Origin: DASXUX01 sp036504595
Lineage (GTDB): Bacteria > Planctomycetota > SZUA-567 > H5-PLA8
NCBI GenBank assembly: GCA_036504595.1
Contig: DASXUX010000030.1
Location: 62,001 to 126,000 of the forward strand
Direction: 5' to 3'
Length of the DNA: 64,000 nucleotides
The notes under the pieces were generated by a model. That model did not search any database and was not told where the DNA came from. It was given only the letters and a program-made list of their open reading frames with translations. This document shows positions 50,789-60,774 of the stretch, one piece after another; position 1 is the first letter of the stretch, and the number at the start of each line of letters is the position of its first letter. The position numbers and the translations under genes are program-made.

Positions 50789-53700
50789 ATGAACTGTGAG
50801 CAAACGGGCAGTTCTTCACCTGGCCTGAAACCTGTCGTTCAAAGGAGAAATGCCATTGGGCCGGCGATTCTTGCGAGGCAAAGGACAGACGACCCGCCAC
50901 TGTCGTTTCCGCAACAGCGGCTCTGGATTCTCGACCATATGGCGCCTTATCGCGCCGCTTACAACACCCCCGTACTGCTGCGCATACTGGGCCGCGTAAA
51001 CATCCAGGCTCTCGAATCCGCCCTGAACCAGATTATCGAAAGGCACGAGGCGCTCCGCACGACCTTCAGCGCCGGCGGGGAATCCGCAGTGCAGAGAATC
51101 GCGCCCTCCTTGGCGGTCAGAATCGAGACCGCCGATCTGCGCCACTACTGTCCCACCGAGCGCGAAGGTTGCGCCCAAAAGATGGCGGCGGAGGAGGCGC
51201 GCCAGGTATTCAATCTGGAAAGCGGGCCACTGGTTCGCGCGCGCTGCATGGATCTGTCAGAGACAGAGCACCTGGTGTCGTTCACGTTTCACCATATCGT
51301 CTTTGACGGCTGGTCGCTCCGCGTGTTTTTGCGAGAACTCTTCGCGCTTTACGATGCTCGGATGAATGGCCGCAGGCCGGTCCTGCCGTCGCTGCCGATC
51401 CAGTACGCGGACTTTGCCCTTTGGCAGCGGGGGCAGGCCGGCACCGAAAGCTTTGCCAAACATCTGAGCTACTGGAAGCAGAGACTTTCCGGAGTTCCGC
51501 ACGTTCTGGAGCTGCCGGCCGATCGCGCTCGGCCGGCGGTCTTCTCCTACAAAGGCGCGCAGCACTGCTTTGCCATTCCTGCGCCGCTGGGTCTGGCGCT
51601 GAAGAAACTCTGCCGAGATGAGAACGTTTCGCTGTACATGTTATTGCTGTCGGCATTCAACGTTCTTCTGTTTCGCTACACCGATCACAAGCAGATCCTG
51701 GTTGGTTCCCCAGCAGCAGGCCGCAACCGCAGCGAACTCGAAGGCTTGATCGGCTGCTTCCTGAACATGCTGGTGATGCGGACCGACCTGTCCGGCGACA
51801 TGACGTTCCGCGCGCTGCTGAAGAGGGTGCGGAGCACGGCTCTGGAGAGCTACACGCACCAGGAGGTCCCGTTCGAGCGACTGGTTGAAGAGTTGCAGCC
51901 CGCGCGAGACCCTAGCTACACACCGCTCTTCCAAGTGATGTTTGCCCTACAAAATCCTCTTCCCTTGGTAAAAGTCCCGGGTCTGCAAGTGGAAACATCA
52001 CTGGCCTACCCCGGAGGAGCGCTCTGCGACCTTATGCTGCAGGTCACCGACGCACCCGCAGGACTCTCGTGTTCATTTGACTATAGCACGGACATTTTCG
52101 ATCCGGCTTCGATTGAGCGCATAGCCGGGCACTTGCTGAGGATCCTTGCGGAAATCGCGGAAAATCCCGATCAAGCTATCTCGCGTATTCCCATGCTCCC
52201 GGATTCCGAACGGAGAAAGGTATTAATGGAATGGAATGCTACACATAAACCCCTGCCTGGCCCGCTCGCCGTACATGAGCTTGTTGAGGCCCAAATTGCA
52301 GGGCGGCCCGATGCTGTCGCAGTAGAGTTCCTCAATCAGAAACTGACCTACTCGGAACTGAACGCGCGTGCCAACCGGGTGGCCGCACATCTGCGCCGCC
52401 TGGGTGTCGAGCGCGACACGATTGTGCCGCTTTGCATGGAGCGTTCCGCGGAGATGGTTGTTGCGCTGCTTGGTATTCTGAAAGCTGGAGGAGCGTATCT
52501 CCCATTGGACCCATCTCATCCACGGGACCGTCTTGCGTTTATCATGCAGGATTGCGCGGCCAAGGTCGTTTTGACGCACAAGCCGGCGTTATCGCGCGTG
52601 CCATCCACGACCGCAGGCATTGTGCTGATCGAGGATATTCTTGACAAGCCACCTCTGGATGCTCCTGAACTGGATATGCAAGGGTGCAGCAGGCCTGAGG
52701 ACATCGCTTATGTCATGTACACCTCGGGGTCCACGGGCAAACCGAAAGGCGTGCTCATTTCTAACCGGTCAGCGGTGAACCTGCTCACATCGATTGCGAG
52801 CCTGATCCGGTGCACGGATAGGGATCTGATGCTTGCCATTGCTACGATCTCGTTCGACATTGCTACCTTGGAGATGTTCCTGCCGCTCACAACTGGCGCA
52901 CGCGTCATCGTTGTGCCACGCAATATTTACACTGACGGAAAATCATTGGCGAACCTGATTGACTCTAGCGGAGCCAGTATTCTGCAGGCTACTCCGATCA
53001 CCTGGCGCATGCTAGTGGAGGCCGGATGGAAAGGCAACGACAAGCTGCGCGTGATTACGGGAGGCGAGGCGCTCCCGAGCGACCTGGCGGTCCAGCTTGC
53101 CGAGCGCACCGCGGAATGCTGGAATATGTACGGCCCGACGGAGACCACGATCTACTCCACCGCATGCAGGATTAAACGAGATGACGAGCGTGTTACCATT
53201 GGCCGACCGATCAATAACACACTTGTTTACATCCTGGACTCGTGCCATCAGCCGGTGCCAGTCGGCGTGCCGGGTGAGATATACATCGCGGGAGTCGGAC
53301 TGGCCCGTGGGTATTTCAACTGGCCGGAATTGACCGCTGAGAAGTTCGTTGCCGATCCCTTTGCCGCCGGCCCCGGCGCGCGCATGTACGCCACCGGTGA
53401 CTTGGGGCGGTATCTGGCTGATGGCTCCATCGAGTATCTAGGACGCATCGATTCACAGGTCAAGATTCGCGGCTTCCGCATCGAACTCGGTGAGATCGAA
53501 GCGGTGTTTGCCCAGCACCCCGACATTTCCCACGCGGCGGTCGCAGCACAGGCTGATGCCGGAGGCGACAAGAGGCTTGTGGCCTACGTGGTGCCACGAG
53601 AAGGCAAGCCTGCAGATCCCGCCGACCTCCAGGCGTTTCTGAAAAGCAAATTACCCGAATACATGGTGCCGCCCGTGATCGTGCGCCTTGAGTCGCTGCC

Positions 53701-54883
53701 GCTCGGCCCCACGGGCAAGGTTGACCGCAAGGCCTTGCCGGCGCATGACCTGTCAACTGGCCGCAAGGGAAGTCGCGTTCCACCTCGAGACAAAATGGAG
53801 GCCGAGTTGGTAGAGGTCTGGAAGCAGATGCTAGGGACATCCGAAATGGGAGTCACGGATAACTTTTTTGAGCTGGGTGGACACTCAATTATTGCGGTGC
53901 GCCTGGTTGCACACATCGAGAGGCTCTACGGCAAGAACCTGCCGCTTGCCACGCTGTTTCAGGCACCCACGATCGCGGACCTGGCTGTCATTCTCAGGCA
54001 GAGCGGCTGGTCGGCATCGTGGTCGTCGCTTGTCCCTGTGCAGACGAAAGGCTCGCGTCCACCCTTCTACTGCGTGCATCCAGTAGGAGGCAACGTATTG
54101 TGCTACTACGATCTCGCGCAAAGCCTTGGAGAGGACCAGCCCGTCTATGGTCTCCAAGCTCCAGGGCTGGACGGCAATCAAGTCTTCGATATGTCCGTTG
54201 AGGAATTGGCGCGTCATCATATTCGTGAAATGCGCATGTTCCAACCCGAAGGCCCGTACTATCTGTGCGGCGCGTCGATGGGCGGCATGGTGGCTTTCGA
54301 AATGGCCCAGCAACTTGTCCGTCAGGGCCAGAAAGTGGGCCTGTTGGCGATGTTCGATACCTGCGGCCCTCATCTAGTTCGAAACGCTCAGCGGCGCCCA
54401 CTCGCGGCTGCACTGCAGCGCATTGGAGAGATTCTGGACAATCACTGTGGCAATCTGGCGCGCCTTACTCCACGTGAGGCGGGCGTGTACCTGATGCGAA
54501 AAGCGAAGTGGGCAAAGTTCAGGGCTTTGGAGAAGTTTACCGAACTGTTCCATAGGACTTCGGCGATTCCGGATACCTTGGCGAGGTTTGAGGCCAGCGC
54601 GCGCGAAGCCGGGCGGCGGTATGTCGTGAAACCCTACCCGGGACGAATCACCTTGTTTCGGGCGAGCCACCCTTGGCATGAGTTCAAGCCGGATCCACAC
54701 ATGGGCTGGGACGGCATTCCCGAAGGGGGTCTGGAGGTCTATGTAATACCGGGCTACCACTCTTCAATCTTTATCGCCCCACGCGTAGTCACCCTTGCCG
54801 AGCACCTTAGGAGTTGCCTGGCGCGGGCGCAGAGTGATAGCGCCCCTGCCCCGCAACGGACGCCAGCCTTGGCTTTGGCTTGA
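50789..54883 (+). CDS. NRPS 2: C, A, PCP, TE (terminating module)
   Basis: A 1364-residue synthetase. The condensation domain carries FPQQRLWILDHM and the active-site HHIVFDGWS (about 168). The A domain has MYTSGSTGKPKG near 645, ISFDIATLEMF and YGPTETTIY; the pocket as I align it reads D-I-L-Q-I-G-M-I-Y-K, resembling glycine-type codes but uncertain. PCP ELGGHSIIA lies near 1033. The C-terminal thioesterase has GASMGG (Ser about 1163) after FYCVHPVGGNVLCYY. It should take the thiazoline intermediate from NRPS 1, add one residue and release the product by hydrolysis, cyclisation or transfer. GAGGAA precedes the ATG; 90 bases separate the two synthetases. Confidence 0.92.
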   Translation: MNCEQTGSSSPGLKPVVQRRNAIGPAILARQRTDDPPLSFPQQRLWILDHMAPYRAAYNTPVLLRILGRVNIQALESALNQIIERHEALRTTFSAGGESAVQRIAPSLAVRIETADLRHYCPTEREGCAQKMAAEEARQVFNLESGPLVRARCMDLSETEHLVSFTFHHIVFDGWSLRVFLRELFALYDARMNGRRPVLPSLPIQYADFALWQRGQAGTESFAKHLSYWKQRLSGVPHVLELPADRARPAVFSYKGAQHCFAIPAPLGLALKKLCRDENVSLYMLLLSAFNVLLFRYTDHKQILVGSPAAGRNRSELEGLIGCFLNMLVMRTDLSGDMTFRALLKRVRSTALESYTHQEVPFERLVEELQPARDPSYTPLFQVMFALQNPLPLVKVPGLQVETSLAYPGGALCDLMLQVTDAPAGLSCSFDYSTDIFDPASIERIAGHLLRILAEIAENPDQAISRIPMLPDSERRKVLMEWNATHKPLPGPLAVHELVEAQIAGRPDAVAVEFLNQKLTYSELNARANRVAAHLRRLGVERDTIVPLCMERSAEMVVALLGILKAGGAYLPLDPSHPRDRLAFIMQDCAAKVVLTHKPALSRVPSTTAGIVLIEDILDKPPLDAPELDMQGCSRPEDIAYVMYTSGSTGKPKGVLISNRSAVNLLTSIASLIRCTDRDLMLAIATISFDIATLEMFLPLTTGARVIVVPRNIYTDGKSLANLIDSSGASILQATPITWRMLVEAGWKGNDKLRVITGGEALPSDLAVQLAERTAECWNMYGPTETTIYSTACRIKRDDERVTIGRPINNTLVYILDSCHQPVPVGVPGEIYIAGVGLARGYFNWPELTAEKFVADPFAAGPGARMYATGDLGRYLADGSIEYLGRIDSQVKIRGFRIELGEIEAVFAQHPDISHAAVAAQADAGGDKRLVAYVVPREGKPADPADLQAFLKSKLPEYMVPPVIVRLESLPLGPTGKVDRKALPAHDLSTGRKGSRVPPRDKMEAELVEVWKQMLGTSEMGVTDNFFELGGHSIIAVRLVAHIERLYGKNLPLATLFQAPTIADLAVILRQSGWSASWSSLVPVQTKGSRPPFYCVHPVGGNVLCYYDLAQSLGEDQPVYGLQAPGLDGNQVFDMSVEELARHHIREMRMFQPEGPYYLCGASMGGMVAFEMAQQLVRQGQKVGLLAMFDTCGPHLVRNAQRRPLAAALQRIGEILDNHCGNLARLTPREAGVYLMRKAKWAKFRALEKFTELFHRTSAIPDTLARFEASAREAGRRYVVKPYPGRITLFRASHPWHEFKPDPHMGWDGIPEGGLEVYVIPGYHSSIFIAPRVVTLAEHLRSCLARAQSDSAPAPQRTPALALA

Positions 54884-54965
54884 GCGGGTCCGCTTTCGTA
54901 CCCGAGCAGTACCGCGGCACGAGCGTTGCGCTCCACGCTAACGCTTTAGAGGGCAGGAGAATCAA

Positions 54966-56264
54966 ATGCGTGTCTTGGTATACGGCATCAACTACGCGCC
55001 CGAGCCCACCGGAATTGGGAAGTACACGGCGGAAATGTGCGAGTGGCTTGCAGAGAACGGGGCCGAGGTCAGAGTCGTTACCGCGCCACCGCACTATCCG
55101 GCCTGGAAGATCAGCCCGGGATACTCAGCACACGCATATCGTCACGAGCGCTCCAGCGCGGTAAGTATCTGGCGCTGTCCGCTGTTCGTTCCGCGGCAGC
55201 CCTCTGGGATCAAGCGCCTGCTGCATTACCTGACATTTGTCATTTGTAGTGCGCCCATTGTGATGCTTCAGTGCCTCACATGGCGGCCCACACACGTGAT
55301 CGTCGTCGCACCCGCACTGATGTGCGCTCCTGTCGGCTGGCTTGCGGCGCGATGCTGCGGTGCGCAGGCCTGGTTACACCTGCAGGACCTCGAGACGGAT
55401 GCAGCAATCCGGCTGGGTTTGGTGCCGCCTTTTGCGGCCCGTTTGGCGCACATGCTGGAGCGGCTGCTGCTGCGCCGGTTCGATTGCGTATCCACCATCT
55501 CCAGGCGAATGCTAGGCAAGGTGCGGGAGAAAGGCGCGCATGCCAGCAAACTGCGCTACCTGCCCAATTGGGTAGACACTAGCGTGATCCGGCCGGCAAT
55601 GGTAACGGGGGGTCTGCGGCGTGAGTTGGGAATTGAGCCTACGGATGTGGTTGTGCTTTACTCGGGCAGCATGGGCGACAAGCAGGGCCTGGAGATCATT
55701 GTCGAAGTGGCGCAACAGCTTACGCACAAGCGCGAGTTGCGCTTCGTATTGTGTGGCGACGGGAGCGCGCGCGAGCGGCTGAAGCAACTGGCCACCGGGC
55801 AGGAAAACGTGCGTTTTCTGCCGCTGCAGCCGGCCGAGCGTCTCAACGAACTGCTCTCGATGGCGGATATTCACATCCTGCCGCAACGTGCTGACATGGC
55901 GGACCTGGTGATGCCTTCCAAGCTCACTGCCATCCTGGCGTGTGGGGGAGCTGTGGTCGTCACGGCGGCGCCACAGACAGAACTGGCGGAGGTCACACGT
56001 GCCGCAGGCGGTGAAGTCTGTGCCCCGGGCGACGCGAACGAGATGGCGTCTCGACTTCTGCGGCTGGCGGGCGACCTGCGCGGCCGGTTGTGGATGCGCG
56101 AGCAGGCGCGGCAGTTTGCCTTGGAATTTCTAGACAAAAGAAAAGTCCTGTCAAAAGCGCTGCGACCATTGACGGAGACTCCGGCCATGCGGGATGAGGA
56201 ACACACCGGAGCGGCTGCGAGGTTGCAGCGCCGGCAGTCCACATTGAGGATGGCACAGCCATGA
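54966..56264 (+). CDS. WcaI-like glycosyltransferase (GT4)
   Basis: GT-B glycosyltransferase whose start (MRVLVYGINYAPEPTGIGKYT) and APPHYPAWKISPGY are hallmarks of the colanic-acid WcaI group. Further on come HLQDLETDAAIRLG, STISRRMLGKV, LPNWVDTSVIRP and, in the donor half, VLYSGSMGDKQGLEIIVEVA, FVLCGDG and MPSKLTAILACGGAVV. AGGAGA precedes the ATG. The extended C-terminus (about 30 residues, Arg-rich) is variable. It overlaps the priming transferase gene by ATGA. WcaI is thought to add a fucosyl residue in colanic acid, which would agree with gmd in the same locus. Confidence 0.88.
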   Translation: MRVLVYGINYAPEPTGIGKYTAEMCEWLAENGAEVRVVTAPPHYPAWKISPGYSAHAYRHERSSAVSIWRCPLFVPRQPSGIKRLLHYLTFVICSAPIVMLQCLTWRPTHVIVVAPALMCAPVGWLAARCCGAQAWLHLQDLETDAAIRLGLVPPFAARLAHMLERLLLRRFDCVSTISRRMLGKVREKGAHASKLRYLPNWVDTSVIRPAMVTGGLRRELGIEPTDVVVLYSGSMGDKQGLEIIVEVAQQLTHKRELRFVLCGDGSARERLKQLATGQENVRFLPLQPAERLNELLSMADIHILPQRADMADLVMPSKLTAILACGGAVVVTAAPQTELAEVTRAAGGEVCAPGDANEMASRLLRLAGDLRGRLWMREQARQFALEFLDKRKVLSKALRPLTETPAMRDEEHTGAAARLQRRQSTLRMAQP

Positions 56265-57916
56265 TGGAAGGTAACATAAGGCTTTCACGGCGGATGATTA
56301 CGAAGCAGCTTGGCCAGTTGCTCCTTGAGAGTGGAGATGTCCGCGCCGCGGATCTTTCCCATGCGCTTCGGATACAGCGGTTTCGGGGCGGCCAGATCGG
56401 CCGGATTTTGTGCGACATGGGGATGTGCTCCGAGATGAACGTGGCGCAGGCGCTACTGCGGCAATCGAGGGTGCTGCATTCGCTGGCATCATCCCGCACC
56501 ATTGTCGATATCGGCGCCACTCGTCCGCAGTTTCGTGTTCACCCCAGGCTGACGGCGTTGGTGCTGGGGACGTCGGACTTATTGTGCTTGTGTGCCGCCT
56601 CAGTCCTTGCTGCGTGGCTGGTCGATGCAACGCTTTTCCGCCAGCAACTTCCGGTGCTCGCGCTATTCGTGCTGACCTTCATTGCACAACAGCTCTATCC
56701 GGCTATTGCATTCAGCGCGGCGGAGGAATTCCGGCGGGCGGCGGTGGCTGTGAGCCTGGTGTACCTGAGCCTGTCAGTGGCGGCGATGATCAGCGGCTCG
56801 GGAGCCGCGTACTACCATTACGTGCTTGTGGCATGGATAAGTTCCGTTATCGCCGTGCCTGTCGGCCGATCGTTCACGCGGCGGCTTTTCGCGGCTCGGC
56901 CGTGGTGGGGCTATCCCGCGGTGGTGCTGGGCACTGGAAAATCGGCGCGCTCGATCATCGAGATTTTGCGCCGCGAACCCGGCCTGGGCTTGAAGCCCGT
57001 TGCGGTTCTGGATGACGGAGCGCTGCGCGGCCGGGGCGGCCGGCCCACGCATCTATCGGGCGTGCCGATCATCGGAGAACTGCATTTGGCATCGCTGCTG
57101 GCCAGCGAACTGGGGATTTCGGTGGGGATTCTGGCGACGCCGACTGCATGCCTGGAAAGTCTGCAGGCGGGCTCTGATCCTCATACGGCCGCGTTCTCGC
57201 GATTGCTGGCCGTTCCCAACCTTGAGGACTACCTGAAGCTACCTGTCACGTGCACGGATCTGGGCGGAACGCTTGGCATCGAAGTGAGGCAGCAACTGCT
57301 GTTGCCCGGGCCGAGGATTCTCAAACGCGTGCTGGACGTCCTGGCGACCGTCATCGGCGGCATTCCATGCTTGCCGTTGCTGGCCATTATTGGATTGCTT
57401 GTCAAACTGGATTCCCGGGGCCCGGCCTTCTACATCCAGCAACGGCTGGGGCGGAATAAGTGTTTCTTCAATGCCGTAAAGTTCCGCACGATGCACGGAG
57501 ATGGCGAGCAGCGACTGGCGGGGATTCTGGCGCAAGATCCGGTCCTGCGCGAGGAATACGAGCGCTACCATAAGTTGGAGAAAGATCCGCGTGTGACACG
57601 CATAGGATACTTTCTCCGGAAGTATCGCCTGGATGAACTGCCACAACTCTGGAATGTCCTGCGCGGCGAAATGAGCCTTGTCGGCCCGCGGCCATACCTT
57701 GAGCGCGAACTGGGAGCGATGGAAACGAAGGAGGAGATCATCCTGAAGGCGCCTCCGGGCCTGACCGGAATGTGGCAGATCAGCGACCGCGGACGGGCCA
57801 GTTTTCACGATAGAGTGCAACTCGATGTGTGCTACGTGCGCAACTGGTCGCCGTGGCTCGATGCCCACATTCTTCTGAGAACCGTCAGCGTGGTGCTGCG
57901 TGGAACGGGATCCTGA
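56261..57916 (+). CDS. Polyprenyl glycosylphosphotransferase (WbaP/WcaJ type) with N-terminal MshEN-like domain
   Basis: Priming enzyme that moves a sugar phosphate to undecaprenyl phosphate. The C-terminal catalytic domain (residues about 345-551) shows the membrane-entry helix RVLDVLATVIGGIPC, FYIQQRLGRNKCFFNAVKFRTM, YFLRKYRLDELPQLWNVL, GEMSLVGPRPY and PPGLTGMWQISDRG. A middle part has four helices and a CoA-like nucleotide-binding fold. Unusually, residues 14-70 contain two copies of a 24-residue pattern (QLGQLLLESGDVRAADLSHA; then QIGRILCDMGMCSEMN) typical of MshEN/GspE-N domains, some of which bind cyclic di-GMP. This suggests direct second-messenger control of EPS initiation. Confidence 0.9.
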   Translation: MMEGNIRLSRRMITKQLGQLLLESGDVRAADLSHALRIQRFRGGQIGRILCDMGMCSEMNVAQALLRQSRVLHSLASSRTIVDIGATRPQFRVHPRLTALVLGTSDLLCLCAASVLAAWLVDATLFRQQLPVLALFVLTFIAQQLYPAIAFSAAEEFRRAAVAVSLVYLSLSVAAMISGSGAAYYHYVLVAWISSVIAVPVGRSFTRRLFAARPWWGYPAVVLGTGKSARSIIEILRREPGLGLKPVAVLDDGALRGRGGRPTHLSGVPIIGELHLASLLASELGISVGILATPTACLESLQAGSDPHTAAFSRLLAVPNLEDYLKLPVTCTDLGGTLGIEVRQQLLLPGPRILKRVLDVLATVIGGIPCLPLLAIIGLLVKLDSRGPAFYIQQRLGRNKCFFNAVKFRTMHGDGEQRLAGILAQDPVLREEYERYHKLEKDPRVTRIGYFLRKYRLDELPQLWNVLRGEMSLVGPRPYLERELGAMETKEEIILKAPPGLTGMWQISDRGRASFHDRVQLDVCYVRNWSPWLDAHILLRTVSVVLRGTGS

Positions 57917-58102
57917 ACGAGCAAGCAAGACTCCGCGCAACAGTTAAGAGTCCACCCACCACCGCCGGTTAGATCTTCTCGGCGTTTCTCCACGATTTGG
58001 CCTTTGCGACTTTTCGCATCCGAGTCTATAAGCCGGTCGGGCACACTTTTGTGTTCTGAACGCTGCTGCGTTTGCCGGCTGCAATACCGAGACCGCACAC
58101 GA

Positions 58103-60757
58103 ATGGGCACGACCTCAACAACCGACGGCGGCGACTCGATCACGACCACGCAGCGGATGTCACAACGCCTGGCGGAACTGGCGACAGGCATCCGCAGGCG
58201 GGTGAACCAAGCGATTGCAGCCGAAACCAAAGGGGGGCCACTGCGGAAGTTGCACGCGGCGTTCAGAGACGCAGTGGTCCACGATCTTTCAGAAGACGAT
58301 TTCTCGGACATGTGCGGGCAGACGATCGCGTGCGCGTTGCTTTCGGCTCGCATGTTTCAGCCCGGAGATCTTGTGTCCCGTGAACTCGCGCGGATTGTGC
58401 CGTGCGGCAACCCGTTTTTAGAAGAACTGCTTCAGACATTCCTCAGTATCGGCAGTCGCAGCGCGAAGATCGGTCCGGACGAACTGCGCATCGAAGCGAC
58501 CGTCGAGGCGCTGCGCGCGATTGATATGGAAGCGGTGCTGCGCGACTTTGGCGAGAAGAACCCGCGGGAAGATCCGTTCATCCATTTCTACGAAGGTTTT
58601 CTGAAGGAATACGACTCAGCCAAACGCATGCGGCGGGGCGTGTTCTACACGCCGAGGCCTGTGGTTTCGTACGTTGTCTCGGGCGTGCACGAATTGCTGC
58701 AGACGAACGTCGGCCTGGAGGATGGTCTCGCGAGTACGATCACTTGGGGCGAGATGGTGAAGCAAATGCCGGGGCTCGAGGTTCCGGAGGGCACGTCGCC
58801 GCACTCACATTTCGTCACCCTCCTCGATCCGGCGACCGGCACGGGCACGTTCCTGGTCGAAGCGATCGAGGTCATTCACCGCGCACTGAAATCGAAATGG
58901 GAGAGACAAAAGCTGGCGCCAAGCGATCAGGTGGCCGAGTGGAATAAGTACGTTCCACAGCACCTGCTGCCGCGGCTGTTTGGCTATGAGCTAATGCTGG
59001 CACCGTATATGATCGCCCATATCAAGATCGGAATGAAGCTCCGCGAAACAGGTTATCGCTTCCGCAGCGAGGGACGCGCACGGATTTACCTAACCAACGC
59101 TCTTGAGCCCGCAGTCGAGGTGCCCCGGCGGCTTTTTGAAGATGCACTGGCGCTGGCTCACGAAGCCAGAGCAGTAAACAATGTCAAACGCACGCAGCGG
59201 TTCACGGCGATCATTGGCAACCCGCCATACAGCGTGTCCAGTCAAAACAAGAACCCGTGGATCGATGGGCTCTGCGCGGCGCTTAAAGAACGCGTTCAAT
59301 GCGAGCGCAATATCCAGCCACTCAACGACGACTACGTCAAGTTCCTCGCCCTCGCGCAACACTTGCGATCGATGGCCGGATGCGGAGTGCTGGGGATGAT
59401 CACGAATCGCTCATTCATCAACGGCAAGATTCACCGCGGTCTTCGCGAATTGCTCGTGAAGCTGTACCCGGCGATTTCCATACTTGACCTCGGCGGGGAC
59501 ACGCGTTCTGGCGAAACTCAGCGCGACGACAACGTCTTCGACATAACACAGGGCGTCGCGGTTTCGCTTGGGTGCAGTTCTTGCGTGGGGCAGAAGCAGG
59601 CTTATGCGCGGCTGAAAGGCAAGCGCGCCGCCAAGTACGATGCTCTTGCCGCGCGAAGTATAGAAAGCTGGTCGAGCATCGCGCCAACGGCCAATGAATT
59701 CCTGCTGACGCCGCAAGACCAAAGCGTTCATGCGGAGTACGAGCGGTTCCCATCGCTGCGGACGCTGATGCCCGTCTCGTCGCCCGGCGTGAAGACGAGC
59801 AACGATGCCGCATTCTACGCCTTTACAAAAGAGGAGCTTCGTGAGCAGGTGATCGCGGAGGGCATCGGATGGGATCCTGGATACGCAATGCGCTCGCTAT
59901 ATCGTCCGCTGGATTGGAGGTGGCTCTACTACGATCCTGTGCGTCTGGGCAGGCCACGACCCGAGCTTGCCCGGCACGTGCTCGATGGGCGAACCATATC
60001 GCTCATCGCAATGCGGCAGATCGTCAACGCCGACATTTCACACTTTGGTGTTTGCCGCGGCATCTGCTGCCACGGGTGTTTTTTTCTGGGGAACAAAGGC
60101 CAGGACTATCAGTTCCCGCTGGCAGTGCGCGAAGAGGCGCCGCGTGGATGCGAAGACGCCGCTGCGTTTGTGCCAAATCTTTCGCCAGAAGGACAGCAAT
60201 GGCTGGCGAGCATCTCCGGCAAGCGTGCTGAGGAGAATTCGGAAGCGTGGCTGCACTACGTTTATGCGGTCGTGCATAGCCCGGCGTATCGCACGCGGTA
60301 CGCCTCGCTGCTGAAAGATGATTTCCCGCGCCTGCCGTTAACCGAGAAGCCGGAGTTATTCGGCGCACTGGCGACGATCGGCGCCGAACTGGTGGAATTG
60401 CATCTTCTCGAATCAGCGCGGTTGGAACGTTCAATGACAGAATTCGCCGGCGCGCGAGAGCCCGAGATCGAGAAGATCACTTACGCTCGAAACGCGGTGT
60501 GGATCGACCGGGAGGAAAGCGCGGGATTCCGCGGCGTCCCGGAAGAGGTCTGGAATTTCCACGTCGGCGGCTACCAGGTGTGCGAGAAATGGCTGAAGGA
60601 TCGCAAAGGCCGCAAGCTTCTGAAGGCGGACATAGAGCACTACGGCAAAATCATTGTGGCCCTTTCCGAAACCATTTGCTTGATGAAGCAGATCGATCCG
60701 ACGATCGACCGGTACGGCGGCTGGCCCGAGGCGTTCAGCTCGGACTCGAAGTGCTGA
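58103..60757 (+). CDS. Type ISP-like adenine-specific DNA methyltransferase, without nuclease/helicase part
   Basis: About 884 residues. A helical N-terminal domain (about 1-160) leads to YTPRPVVSYVVSGV, the SAM-binding motif LDPATGTGTFLVEA, and the amino-methyltransferase motif IV NPPY (GNPPYSVSSQNKN). The C-terminal region ends with PEEVWNFHVGGYQVCEKWLK and a KADIEHYGKII tail, as in the specificity part of type ISP enzymes such as LlaBIII. Full ISP proteins (about 1500 residues) also have an Mrr nuclease and helicase; both are missing here, with no neighbour to supply them. The gene ends 17 bases from the 3' end of a tRNA gene, a common insertion site for foreign DNA. ATG 58157 is another possible start. 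Confidence 0.82.
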   Translation: MGTTSTTDGGDSITTTQRMSQRLAELATGIRRRVNQAIAAETKGGPLRKLHAAFRDAVVHDLSEDDFSDMCGQTIACALLSARMFQPGDLVSRELARIVPCGNPFLEELLQTFLSIGSRSAKIGPDELRIEATVEALRAIDMEAVLRDFGEKNPREDPFIHFYEGFLKEYDSAKRMRRGVFYTPRPVVSYVVSGVHELLQTNVGLEDGLASTITWGEMVKQMPGLEVPEGTSPHSHFVTLLDPATGTGTFLVEAIEVIHRALKSKWERQKLAPSDQVAEWNKYVPQHLLPRLFGYELMLAPYMIAHIKIGMKLRETGYRFRSEGRARIYLTNALEPAVEVPRRLFEDALALAHEARAVNNVKRTQRFTAIIGNPPYSVSSQNKNPWIDGLCAALKERVQCERNIQPLNDDYVKFLALAQHLRSMAGCGVLGMITNRSFINGKIHRGLRELLVKLYPAISILDLGGDTRSGETQRDDNVFDITQGVAVSLGCSSCVGQKQAYARLKGKRAAKYDALAARSIESWSSIAPTANEFLLTPQDQSVHAEYERFPSLRTLMPVSSPGVKTSNDAAFYAFTKEELREQVIAEGIGWDPGYAMRSLYRPLDWRWLYYDPVRLGRPRPELARHVLDGRTISLIAMRQIVNADISHFGVCRGICCHGCFFLGNKGQDYQFPLAVREEAPRGCEDAAAFVPNLSPEGQQWLASISGKRAEENSEAWLHYVYAVVHSPAYRTRYASLLKDDFPRLPLTEKPELFGALATIGAELVELHLLESARLERSMTEFAGAREPEIEKITYARNAVWIDREESAGFRGVPEEVWNFHVGGYQVCEKWLKDRKGRKLLKADIEHYGKIIVALSETICLMKQIDPTIDRYGGWPEAFSSDSKC

Positions 60758-60774
60758 CCTGCGCTGATTTTGGA

